From contig BNUW01000065.1 in NCBI GenBank assembly GCA_025997655.1, positions 1 through 13,434 on the forward strand: DNA of 13,434 nucleotides, written 5' to 3'. The first letter of the stretch is position 1. Each line of letters opens with the position of its first letter. The position numbers and the translations under genes were made by a program. Origin of the DNA: Spirochaetia bacterium (GTDB lineage: Bacteria; Spirochaetota; Spirochaetia; Treponematales; Breznakiellaceae). Below, piece by piece: positions 4,912 through 11,367 of the stretch. Below the pieces are notes generated by a model. The model did no database searches. It worked only from the letters and a program-made list of their open reading frames with translations, and was not told where the DNA came from.

Positions 4912-5345
4912 AAGAAAAACTATTTATTGATTCTGATATTATTCTCGATGTTTTAATGGAACGGGAACAATTTTATGAATCCGCCGCCGGAATATTTGAT
5001 TTAGGCATAGCAAAAGAGGTCAATCTTTTTACCACCGCAGTGGTATTAGCAAATGTGTTTTATTTTATCAGAAAAAAATACGGAATAGAAAATTCCAAAG
5101 AACTGTTACGGAGATTACGGCTTTTCATTAACATACTATCTATTGAAGAAAAGATCGTTGATTTGGCATTGAATTCAAAGTTTGGTGATTTTGAAGACGG
5201 GCTTCAATATTTTTCCGGTAAAGAACATTCTATAGGCGTACTCATTACAAGAAATGTACGGGACTATAAAGAAAAGGATATACCAATACAAACGGCTGAC
5301 GAATATATGAAATCCAAACCGGAACCACATGGCACCCATGGCTAA
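4908..5345 (+). CDS. PIN-domain (VapC-like) ribonuclease toxin
   Basis: This 145-residue protein covers a complete PIN domain. The first acidic motif is in LFIDSDIILDVLMERE (Asp8, with Asp10 and Asp14 nearby). The third is FGDFEDGLQYF (Asp94, Glu96, Asp97) and the fourth is ITRNVRDY (Asn116, Asp119). These residues hold the metal ions for RNA cleavage. Length and motifs match PIN toxins paired with DUF6364 antitoxins. It begins in an ATGA overlap with the antitoxin. Its last residues (PHGTHG) and stop codon are read from the first 17 bases of ruvB, so the natural toxin end seems to have been replaced by host sequence at insertion. Confidence 0.85.
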   Translation: MKEKLFIDSDIILDVLMEREQFYESAAGIFDLGIAKEVNLFTTAVVLANVFYFIRKKYGIENSKELLRRLRLFINILSIEEKIVDLALNSKFGDFEDGLQYFSGKEHSIGVLITRNVRDYKEKDIPIQTADEYMKSKPEPHGTHG

Positions 5346-6429
5346 AACCAAACCCGGCGCCCCCCCTCCGCCCGCTGAAGAAATCCCCGAAGGCTTACTC
5401 CACGGCGAACTCATAACCGATGAGGATAGGCGGGATCATTCCCTGCGCCCCCATAGCTTAAAGGAGTTTCTGGGTCAGGCGGCGATGAAGGAAAACCTGG
5501 AGGTCTTTATCAAGGCGGCAAAAGCCCGGCAGGAAAGCCTGGATCACCTGTTTTTGATCGGCCCGCCGGGGCTGGGGAAGACCACCCTGGCCCAGGTTAT
5601 CGCCCATGAATTGGAGACGGAGATAGTGCAAACCTCGGCGCCGGCCCTGGACAGACCTAAGGACCTGGTGGGGATCCTTACCAACCTGAAGGAGCGGAAT
5701 GTTTTTTTTATCGACGAAATACACCGGCTTAAGCCCGCCATTGAGGAGATGCTTTACATTGCCATGGAGGACTACGAACTGGACTGGGTAATCGGCCAGG
5801 GACCGGGGGCGCGGACATTGCGGATTCCCATCAAGCCCTTCACCCTTGTAGGGGCCACGACAAAGGCGGGTAATGTTTCAAGCCCCCTGGTAAGCCGTTT
5901 CGGTATACCCTGCCGGTTTTCCTTTTACGAAAAGGCGGATATGGAGGCCATCGTCCGCCGTTCCGCGGGGATACTGGAAACGAAAATTGACGATACTGCC
6001 GCATCGCTCCTTGCCGCCTCCGCCCGGGGCACCCCCCGTGTGGCGAACCGGCTGCTGCGAAGGATGCGGGACTTTGCCCAGGTATCGGGGGCGCCCTCCA
6101 TCACCCGGCCGGTGGTAGAGGATGCGTTACGGCGGCTGGAAATCGACCACCTGGGGCTGGAAAAGCAGGACCGGGAAATCCTGGCCATGATCATCAAACG
6201 GTACAACGGGGGGCCCGTAGGCGCGGAAACCCTGGCGATTTCCATGGGGGAAGGGGTGGACACCCTGGAGGACTACTACGAACCCTACCTCATCCAGGCG
6301 GGGCTCCTCCAGCGCACACCCCGGGGCCGGATGGCCACCGCCCTGGCTTACGAACACCTCAAAATCCCTGGGGGCGATACACGCGTTCAAGGAGAACGGG
6401 GCAATGAAAACAGCGGACTTCTCTTTTGA
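5329..6429 (+). CDS. ruvB: Holliday junction branch-migration ATPase RuvB
   Basis: RuvB is the hexameric AAA+ motor that, with RuvA, moves Holliday junctions in recombination repair. Visible motifs are SLKEFLGQ at ~43-50, Walker A GPPGLGKTT at 78-86, Walker B FIDE at 127-130, GATTKAG at 175-181, the SRFG arginine region at 189-192, and RGTPRVANRLLRR at 233-245. A winged-helix domain follows (EIDHLGLEKQDR, GGPVGAETLA, EDYYEPYL, TPRGR). The 366-residue length includes a Pro-rich start. The start could be 5329 or 5338; neither has a good Shine-Dalgarno, and both lie inside the toxin 3' end, so translation probably depends on coupling. The C-terminus overlaps queA by 26 bp. Confidence 0.96.
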   Translation: MAPMAKTKPGAPPPPAEEIPEGLLHGELITDEDRRDHSLRPHSLKEFLGQAAMKENLEVFIKAAKARQESLDHLFLIGPPGLGKTTLAQVIAHELETEIVQTSAPALDRPKDLVGILTNLKERNVFFIDEIHRLKPAIEEMLYIAMEDYELDWVIGQGPGARTLRIPIKPFTLVGATTKAGNVSSPLVSRFGIPCRFSFYEKADMEAIVRRSAGILETKIDDTAASLLAASARGTPRVANRLLRRMRDFAQVSGAPSITRPVVEDALRRLEIDHLGLEKQDREILAMIIKRYNGGPVGAETLAISMGEGVDTLEDYYEPYLIQAGLLQRTPRGRMATALAYEHLKIPGGDTRVQGERGNENSGLLF

Positions 6430-7417
6430 TCTTCCCGAAGCGCTCATAGCCCAGCGCCCGCCGGAACAACGGGGACAGAGCCGTCTCATGGTCCTGGACC
6501 GGGAAACCCACACCCGGTCCCACCACATGATGGGAGACCTCCCTGCCCTCCTTGAACCGGAATCACTCCTGGTCTTCAACAATTCCAAGGTACGAAAGGC
6601 CCGGATCTACGGGATAGCCGAAAGCGGCGCTCAGGTCGAATTTCTTTTGCTGCAACGCCGCGACCCCCACATATGGACCTTTATGGCCCAGCGTTCCAAA
6701 CGCCGCCGTCCGGGAAGCCGCTATACCTTTGAAGGGGGCTTGGGCGCGGAAATCATTGACGCAGAAAAACTGCGGTTGCTCCGTTTCGATGCGCCGATGG
6801 ACGAGGCGTGGCTTGACCAACACGGCCACATCCCCCTCCCCCCTTACATCAAGCGGGAGGATACCCCGGCGGACAGCGAGCGGTACCAGACCGTGTATGC
6901 CGCCGTCCCCGGATCTTCCGCCGCCCCCACTGCGGGGCTCCACTTTACCCGGGAAATTCTGGCGGAACTGGAGGCGCGGGGGATGGACACCGCCTTTATC
7001 ACCCTCCATGTGGGGCCCGGCACCTTCCTGCCGGTACGCACCGCAAACATCGAAGACCATGTGATGCACGAAGAAAGCTATACTATTGATGAAGAGACCG
7101 CCGTGAAGATTGAAAAGGCCAGGGCGGAAAAGCGCCGGATTATTGCCGTGGGGACCACCAGCCTGCGCACCCTGGAATCGGCCTGGGACGGGGGATGCCT
7201 GCGGCGGGGGGAGGCGTCCACCTCAATCTTCATCTACCCCGGCTATACCTTTAAGCTCGCGGACCAGCTCTTCACCAATTTCCACACCCCCGAATCGACC
7301 CTGCTGATGCTGGTTTCAGCTTTTGCGGGGAGGGAATTCATCCTGGAGTCCTATAAAGAGGCGGTGGAACAGGGCTGCCGCTTTTTCAGTTACGGCGATG
7401 CGATGCTCATCAAGTAA
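6404..7417 (+). CDS. queA: S-adenosylmethionine:tRNA ribosyltransferase-isomerase QueA
   Basis: QueA transfers and rearranges the ribosyl part of SAM onto preQ1 in tRNA to give epoxyqueuosine at the wobble position of GUN-decoding tRNAs. The 337-residue length is normal. Motifs are FDLPEALIAQRPPEQRGQSRL at the start, NNSKVRKARI near 60, APTAGLHFT near 180, LHVGPGTFLPVR near 203, MHEESYTI, AVGTTSLRTLES near 250, and the end QLFTNFHTPESTLLMLVSAF. AAGGAG at 6389-6394 precedes the ATG by nine bases, inside the ruvB end. A ruvB-queA neighbourhood is common in bacteria. The long frames on the opposite strand here are GC-driven shadows. Confidence 0.97.
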   Translation: MKTADFSFDLPEALIAQRPPEQRGQSRLMVLDRETHTRSHHMMGDLPALLEPESLLVFNNSKVRKARIYGIAESGAQVEFLLLQRRDPHIWTFMAQRSKRRRPGSRYTFEGGLGAEIIDAEKLRLLRFDAPMDEAWLDQHGHIPLPPYIKREDTPADSERYQTVYAAVPGSSAAPTAGLHFTREILAELEARGMDTAFITLHVGPGTFLPVRTANIEDHVMHEESYTIDEETAVKIEKARAEKRRIIAVGTTSLRTLESAWDGGCLRRGEASTSIFIYPGYTFKLADQLFTNFHTPESTLLMLVSAFAGREFILESYKEAVEQGCRFFSYGDAMLIK

Positions 7418-7437
7418 AAATTCCCGCCGATACCCGG

Positions 7438-7526
7438 ACCACACCGACCACACGGACACGGACAAGACGGACTGGTTTTTTGCCTGTCTTTTTCTTTTGT
7501 CCGTGCTGTCCGTGAGGTCTGTGGTT
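7438..7526. repeat. Long interrupted inverted repeat after queA
   Basis: The left arm (7438-7466) and right arm (7498-7526) pair over ACCACA, GACC, CACGGAC and ACGGACA, separated by two- or three-base bulges. The ~31-base spacer includes TGGTTTTTTG. Each arm itself holds repeated GTCCGTG/CACGGAC words. It could act as a terminator-like or mRNA-stabilising hairpin at the end of the ruvB-queA transcript, or be a dispersed intergenic repeat. The rest of 7418-7710 is non-coding; I see only a CTCTGTGTTTCTCTGTG run at 7613-7629 and the HPt control region. Confidence 0.6.
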
Positions 7527-7654
7527 TACCTTCTTCATTCACATAATCAACAGTGTCTACCTACTAGCCAGCACCGCTGAAAACGGCCACTGAACCGGCG
7601 GCTCCCTTTTTCCCCTCTGTGTTTCTCTGTGATCTTTCCAAGCTACCCGTGGTA

Positions 7655-7688
7655 TAGACGGATCCGCAAAAGAGCGATATAGTATCGC
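7655..7688 (+). promoter_or_regulatory. Possible promoter/operator of the HPt-HD-GYP operon
   Basis: A perfect inverted repeat GCGATA-TAG-TATCGC (7674-7688) contains TATAGT (7678-7683), which could be a -10. TAGACG at 7655-7660, 17 bp upstream, is a weak -35. The palindrome over the -10 could be a repressor site. The start codon at 7711 has a good GGAGG five bases before it. Confidence 0.35.
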
Positions 7689-7710
7689 AAGGCTGAGAAG
7701 GGAGGTTGGG

Positions 7711-8082
7711 ATGGCGAATGTTATCAACGGCGCCAACGGTGCAGTCTATATCAATGTCGATGAGGCCCTTAACCGGGTTATGAACAATGGGAAGCTCTTT
7801 GCAAAGCTCCTGACCAAGTTTAAAACCGAAAACATCCATTTATTGGACGATACCATCAACTTTGTCCAGGCCGGGGACTATGAAAAGGCAAAGGTTTCGA
7901 TCCATACCCTGAAAGGAATTACCGCGAACCTTGCCTTAACGGAACTCCATACGCAAACCGTGGAAATGGAGACCCGGATAAAGGGCGGCGCCGTACAAGC
8001 GGATACCCGGGAATTAATACAAAAATGCTTAGCAGAAACACTTGTCCTCATAGATGGGGTGATAGCACGTTATGGCGGGTGA
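7711..8082 (+). CDS. Histidine phosphotransfer (HPt) domain protein
   Basis: This 123-residue protein is a single HPt four-helix bundle. The phospho-accepting His65 sits in SIHTLKGITANLAL, the standard H-x-L-K-G motif. Preceding helices include LLTKFKTENIHLLDDTINF. Such proteins shuttle phosphate between a hybrid kinase and a response regulator. The next gene, overlapping by 11 bp, is a REC-HD-GYP regulator, so that Asp61 is the probable partner. No kinase domain is attached, and the cognate histidine kinase is not in this window. GGAGG at 7701-7705 supports ATG 7711. Confidence 0.9.
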   Translation: MANVINGANGAVYINVDEALNRVMNNGKLFAKLLTKFKTENIHLLDDTINFVQAGDYEKAKVSIHTLKGITANLALTELHTQTVEMETRIKGGAVQADTRELIQKCLAETLVLIDGVIARYGG

Positions 8083-9142
8083 TAGTACAAAAAAACTTCC
8101 AACCGTCATGGTTGTCGATGATGTTGAAATGAATGTGCTGATCCTTAATGAGATACTCAAGGACAGTTACACCATCATCAGCGCCCGCAACGGCATTGAG
8201 GCCCTGGAAAAGCTCCATAAAACCGCCGTTCTCCCAAAAATCATCCTGCTGGATGTGTTTATGCCCGAAATGAACGGGTATGAGATGCTGGGAGTGATGA
8301 AAGCCGATGACACTCTCAAGCGGATACCGGTTATTTTCATCACCGCCTCGGCTAACGAAAGCGAGGGCCTGGCCGCCGGGGCGGTGGACTTTATCAACAA
8401 GCCTTTCCTGACGGAGGTTGTCAAGCTCCGGGTAAAGAACCAGATTGAACTGAAAAACTACAGTGACAGCCTGGAGGAAATGGTGGCCGAAAAGACCGCC
8501 GAAGCCACCGCCACCCTGGACAATACCCTGCATTCCCTGGCGAACATCATTGAATACCGGAACCTGGAATCCGGGAGCCATGTAAAGCGGACCCAATCCT
8601 TCTGTAAAGCCCTGATTGACTACCTCCTGGAATCCGCTTCGGAATATGCCGGGGAACTTCGGCGTATGCGGCCTGAAATCATCATCAAAGCTATGGCCCT
8701 CCACGATGTGGGTAAAATCGGCATCCCCGACCGGATACTCCTCAAGCCGGGGAAGCTGGATGAGAAAGAATACGAAATTATGAAAACCCATACGGTGGTG
8801 GGGAAGAACATCATTGAGGAAATGATGACCGCCGTTACGGACAAGGATTCCATCTACCTCAAGCACTGCCGGAGCATCGCCTACAGCCACCATGAACGCT
8901 TCGACGGCACGGGCTACCCCCAAGGGCTTGCAGGCGGCGACATTCCCCTGGCTGCCCGGATAGCCGCCCTTGCGGATGTGTACGATGCCCTGGTGAGTGT
9001 CCGGGTCTACAAGTCCGCCATCCCCTGCGAGGCGGCCATAAAGATCATCCTTGAAGGCAGGGGTACCCAGTTTGACCCGCTGCTCACCGATGCGGTTCTG
9101 CAGATTCAGGACAAATTCGAGGAAATTGCCCGGAATAAGTAG
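8072..9142 (+). CDS. Response regulator with HD-GYP cyclic-di-GMP phosphodiesterase output
   Basis: This 356-residue protein has a REC domain (residues ~10-125) with acidic pocket Asp16-Asp17, phospho-acceptor Asp61 in LLDVFMPEMNGYEM, Thr91 and Lys110. A short coiled-coil linker (~128-150, SLEEMVAEKTAEATATL) leads to an HD-GYP domain (~150-350). All usual metal and substrate motifs are present: HDVGKIGIPD at 211-220, H240 in KTHTVVG, HHERFDGTGYPQG at 273-285, and ALADVYDAL at 299-307. It should hydrolyse cyclic-di-GMP when phosphorylated, probably via the adjacent HPt protein. It overlaps the HPt gene by 11 bp, so the two are coupled. The long antisense frame across it is not a gene. Confidence 0.95.
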   Translation: MAGDSTKKLPTVMVVDDVEMNVLILNEILKDSYTIISARNGIEALEKLHKTAVLPKIILLDVFMPEMNGYEMLGVMKADDTLKRIPVIFITASANESEGLAAGAVDFINKPFLTEVVKLRVKNQIELKNYSDSLEEMVAEKTAEATATLDNTLHSLANIIEYRNLESGSHVKRTQSFCKALIDYLLESASEYAGELRRMRPEIIIKAMALHDVGKIGIPDRILLKPGKLDEKEYEIMKTHTVVGKNIIEEMMTAVTDKDSIYLKHCRSIAYSHHERFDGTGYPQGLAGGDIPLAARIAALADVYDALVSVRVYKSAIPCEAAIKIILEGRGTQFDPLLTDAVLQIQDKFEEIARNK

Positions 9143-9144
9143 GC

Positions 9145-9173
9145 TTGTATAATCCCCATAAAATATGTATAGT
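9145..9173 (+). promoter_or_regulatory. tmRNA promoter
   Basis: TTGTAT (9145-9150) and TATAGT (9168-9173) are 17 bp apart, starting two bases after the HD-GYP stop codon. Transcription would begin near 9180. A perfect hairpin GAAACCT/AGGTTTC (9180-9195) then sits on the 5' leader that is trimmed from pre-tmRNA. Confidence 0.6.
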
Positions 9174-9202
9174 ATAAAAGAAACCTTTAGGTTTCAAGAC
9201 TC

Positions 9203-9545
9203 GGGGGTGCACTGGTTTCGACTGGTACGGTTCGGAGTACAAGCTGCAGGTGGAGTGCCGATCTCCTGATTCGGCAAAACTTTAACTGCCAACAACAGCA
9301 GTTACGATTACGCCTTAGCGGCGTAACCGCGTGGAACCGTTCCGCCGCCTTGAGGAACGGCTTCCGCGTCGCAATCGAGGCTGGCCAATTCCCGGTTCCG
9401 GACGGGCGGCGGCGAGAAACTCCCGGAATACGGACCGGCCGCGTGCCGTGAAGCCAAGCCGGTCCCGACAATACAATTCACGGCTATATCTGTAGACGCT
9501 TGTATTTCGCGTATTAGGACAGGGGTTCGATTCCCCTCACCTCCA
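9203..9545 (+). ncRNA. ssrA: Transfer-messenger RNA (tmRNA)
   Basis: tmRNA rescues stalled ribosomes by acting first as an alanyl-tRNA and then as a short mRNA. The 5' end GGGGGTGCACTGGTTTCGAC pairs with 3' CACCTCC (acceptor stem, with a G-U at the third pair), followed by discriminator A at 9545. The terminal CCA is not encoded and would be added. The T arm AGGGG-TTCGATT-CCCCT is at 9523-9539. The tag reading frame lies at 9288-9326, and the ~170 bases between it and the tRNA-like 3' part fit the pseudoknot region. Length is 343 nt, within the normal range. The region downstream holds a large hairpin and transposase remains. Confidence 0.95.
9288..9326 (+). CDS. tmRNA proteolysis tag frame
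   Basis: The resume codon GCC at 9288 opens a frame reading ANNSSYDYALAA and then TAA. The YALAA end is the usual degradation signal recognised by ClpXP and SspB-like systems. The middle (NSSYDY) is similar in style to spirochaete tags. It is translated only in trans on stalled ribosomes. Confidence 0.92.
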   Translation, partial: ANNSSYDYALAA

Positions 9546-9565
9546 GGGGTACTTGCAGACATAGT

Positions 9566-9701
9566 CGGGAGGGGAGGGGCGTGACGGGCGCTCATGCTAG
9601 CCGGGGAGTCTGCTACCGGAGCCTCGGCCCCAGGGGGCCTAAAGAGTCTCCGTCCGCAGGGAAACCGGATGCATTCGGCCCGTTACGCCCCTCCCCTCCC
9701 G
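9566..9701 (+). ncRNA. Candidate rod-shaped structured RNA or long inverted repeat
   Basis: An outer stem of 24 bp pairs 9566-9589 with 9678-9701 (GGGAGGGGAGGGGCGTGACG against its complement, with one G-U). Inside, further short stems stack in order with near-symmetric internal loops: ATGC/GCAT, CCGG/CCGG, CTGC/GCAG, CGGAG/CTCCG, and an apical GGCCCC-AG-GGGGCC. The single non-Watson-Crick outer pair is G-U on the + strand and A-C on the - strand, which favours a + strand RNA. It begins 20 bases after tmRNA and could be co-transcribed with it. No known family is recognised. A palindromic mobile element is the main alternative. Confidence 0.5.
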
Positions 9702-9774
9702 CTGCGCCTACACTATATCGCCAAAACTTTTTCCCAACCCACCACAGTCCCGCGCCCCCGGGAAGAAAAGAATA

Positions 9775-10011
9775 CAATAGGGAGCGATCCTGCGGATTCA
9801 CCGCCAGTGTCGGATGACAGAAAAATCCCACGCTTTCATACTGGTTGTTCAATATTCCTAAGCCTTCCCGCTCCCCTATCCGGTGTTGATGGCTGGTCAA
9901 ATTAAGTTCCGTCGTATCTTCTACCAGGAGCACTTCTTCCAGTCCCTCGCAGCTCTCCACACAATGTTCGATTACATAGTCTATCAGCGTTTCCTCTTTG
10001 ACCTGACACCC
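9775..10011 (-). pseudogene. Relic of an IS4-family transposase
   Basis: On the - strand, one frame between a stop (10012-10014) and ~9775 reads EETLIDYVIEHCVESCEG, LLVEDTTELNLTSHQ, and NQYESVGFFCHPTLAVN. The DTTELNLTSH block with its Asp is the first catalytic motif of IS4/Tn5-type DDE transposases, and FFCHPTLAV follows at the expected distance. Only ~79 residues of an expected 350-450 remain; both sides decay and no start codon, terminal repeats or other DDE residues are visible. It is a non-functional remnant. The rest of 9702-10075 shows nothing else supportable. Confidence 0.75.
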
Positions 10012-10121
10012 CTAATACCCTTTGCGGGGCATAGTTTTTTCCTTAATGCGCTTAAATGGGCTTAATCTTATTGTCATGAGTGCCGATATATAAGGAACCG
10101 GGGTCGTCAAAAGCCTCATGT

Positions 10122-10190
10122 AAAGACGGTGCGCAAGGGACTGACCGGTCCCCGGGGTTATGCCCGACGTCCAGGCGCATCGTCTTTTTT
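10122..10190 (+). promoter_or_regulatory. Three-way-junction leader with terminator-like U-tract
   Basis: A 13-bp stem pairs AAAGACGGTGCGC (10122-10134) with GCGCATCGTCTTT (10175-10187), with one G-U, and runs straight into a T-tract (10185-10190). Its large loop holds two more hairpins, GGGAC/GTCCC (10137-10152) and CGGG/CCCG (10153-10166), then an unpaired ACGTCCAG. This is the shape of an attenuator or riboswitch expression platform, 19 nt before the ATG at 10210. GGGTC/ACCGGGG words just upstream (10095-10105) could form alternative pairs. I do not recognise it as a known riboswitch class. A plain terminator for upstream transcription is the alternative. Confidence 0.5.
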
Positions 10191-10209
10191 ATTATAGTAG
10201 GGATGCATC

Positions 10210-11367
10210 ATGAATAGTTATACTGTTGAAAACCTGAGCCCGGAACAAAGTTTCTCACGGGCGGTGTTTCTGGACCAGGGCTTTGTCCTTACCGCGCCGG
10301 GAATAGCCATGGGCGCCGCAATGAAAGAGGCCCTCCAGGAATGGGGATTTGAAACCGTTCAGAGCGAGGGGGAAGCGGGGGGTGACCCGAAAGAAGCGGT
10401 ACCGGAGGGGTTTTCCGCAGAAACGGAGGGGCTCTCCGCCGAAACAGAGGCGACCGGCTCCCTGGAAAGTGAACAGCTCAAACATGCCGAAACGGTGTAC
10501 CGGGACCTTCAGGGCTTTGTGGAATCCCTGTTTGCCCAAATGGAATCCTATATTGCCCCGGACTTCAATGAAATGGCGAAACAGATCAAGGCGCTCTGCG
10601 ATGCCGTCAGGAAGGATAGCCGGTACCTGCTGCGGGTTCTCGAAAGTAATGGCGCTCTTCAAGACGCACAACCCAGCTACCTCGTGTCCCATACGGTAAA
10701 ATCCACCATCCTGTCTATCATCATCGGCTCTTACCTAAAACTGACCCACCCCCGGCTCATCGAACTGGGGGTTGCCGCGATACTCCACGAAGCGGGAATG
10801 TTAACCCTCACACCGGAGATATACACAAGCACCGGCGCCCTGAGTAAGGAGGATCAAAAGGCTATCCTTTCCCACCCGGTGCTGGGGTATAAGCTCCTCA
10901 AATCCTTTGACCTGCCCCCGGCCATAACCGCTGCCGCGCTGGAACACCATGAACGGGAAAACGGTGAAGGTTACCCCCGGCGGCTCACCGGGGAAAAGAT
11001 CACCTTCTACGCCAAGATCATCGCCGTGGCCTGTTCCTACGAAGCCCAAACCAGTACCCGGCCCTATAAAATGACCAAGGACAGTTATTCGGGGATGGTG
11101 AACATGCTGAAAAACGAGCGGAAACAATACCAGGACGCGGTTGTCCGGGCCCTGGTTTTTTCGCTTTCCATCTACCCCATCGGCCTCCACGTGCTCCTTT
11201 CCGATGGCAGAAAAGGCCAGGTGGTGGACGTTAACCCGGAAGACCCCCGGTATCCCCTGGTTCAGCCCCAGGAGGCCGCAACTGCGGAGGGCAAGATCAA
11301 AATCCTGAAAACATCCCGGGCGGGCGTCCACATCATCCGTCCCCTGGAAAAGGATGAAGCGGGATGA
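10210..11367 (+). CDS. Degenerate HD-GYP-type protein
   Basis: This 385-residue protein has an N-terminal ~55-residue domain (SRAVFLDQGFVLTAPG, EWGFETV), an acidic low-complexity linker (~57-90, with repeated FSAETEG/LSAETEA), a helical segment, and an HD-GYP-like domain (~155-340). The domain keeps H161, H222 in SHPVLGYKLL, HH at 246-247 and GEGYP at 252-256. However, the signature HD pair is HE (193-194, ILHEAGM for LHDxGK), DGxGYP is NGEGYP, and the later ADVYDA is ACSYEA. Several metal ligands are thus changed, and catalysis is doubtful; a cyclic-di-GMP-sensing or scaffold role is possible. Its start follows a structured leader and it overlaps the CNNM gene by 4 bp. Confidence 0.85.
   Translation: MNSYTVENLSPEQSFSRAVFLDQGFVLTAPGIAMGAAMKEALQEWGFETVQSEGEAGGDPKEAVPEGFSAETEGLSAETEATGSLESEQLKHAETVYRDLQGFVESLFAQMESYIAPDFNEMAKQIKALCDAVRKDSRYLLRVLESNGALQDAQPSYLVSHTVKSTILSIIIGSYLKLTHPRLIELGVAAILHEAGMLTLTPEIYTSTGALSKEDQKAILSHPVLGYKLLKSFDLPPAITAAALEHHERENGEGYPRRLTGEKITFYAKIIAVACSYEAQTSTRPYKMTKDSYSGMVNMLKNERKQYQDAVVRALVFSLSIYPIGLHVLLSDGRKGQVVDVNPEDPRYPLVQPQEAATAEGKIKILKTSRAGVHIIRPLEKDEAG

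Noticed and set aside
5458..7069. Several long - strand frames opposite ruvB and queA
   Set aside because: Shadows of highly conserved, GC-rich + strand genes with no features of their own.
8048..8923. 291-codon open frame on the - strand
   Set aside because: It lies entirely opposite the REC-HD-GYP gene, which has all expected motifs. The antisense frame has no recognisable domain and follows from high third-position GC.
9594..9905. Small + strand frames between tmRNA and the HD-GYP gene
   Set aside because: They run across the rod hairpin and the transposase relic, with no Shine-Dalgarno and no domain.
10090..10190. Known cyclic-di-GMP (GEMM) riboswitch
   Set aside because: The conserved junction and tetraloop-receptor sequences of that class are not present; only the position before a related gene is suggestive.
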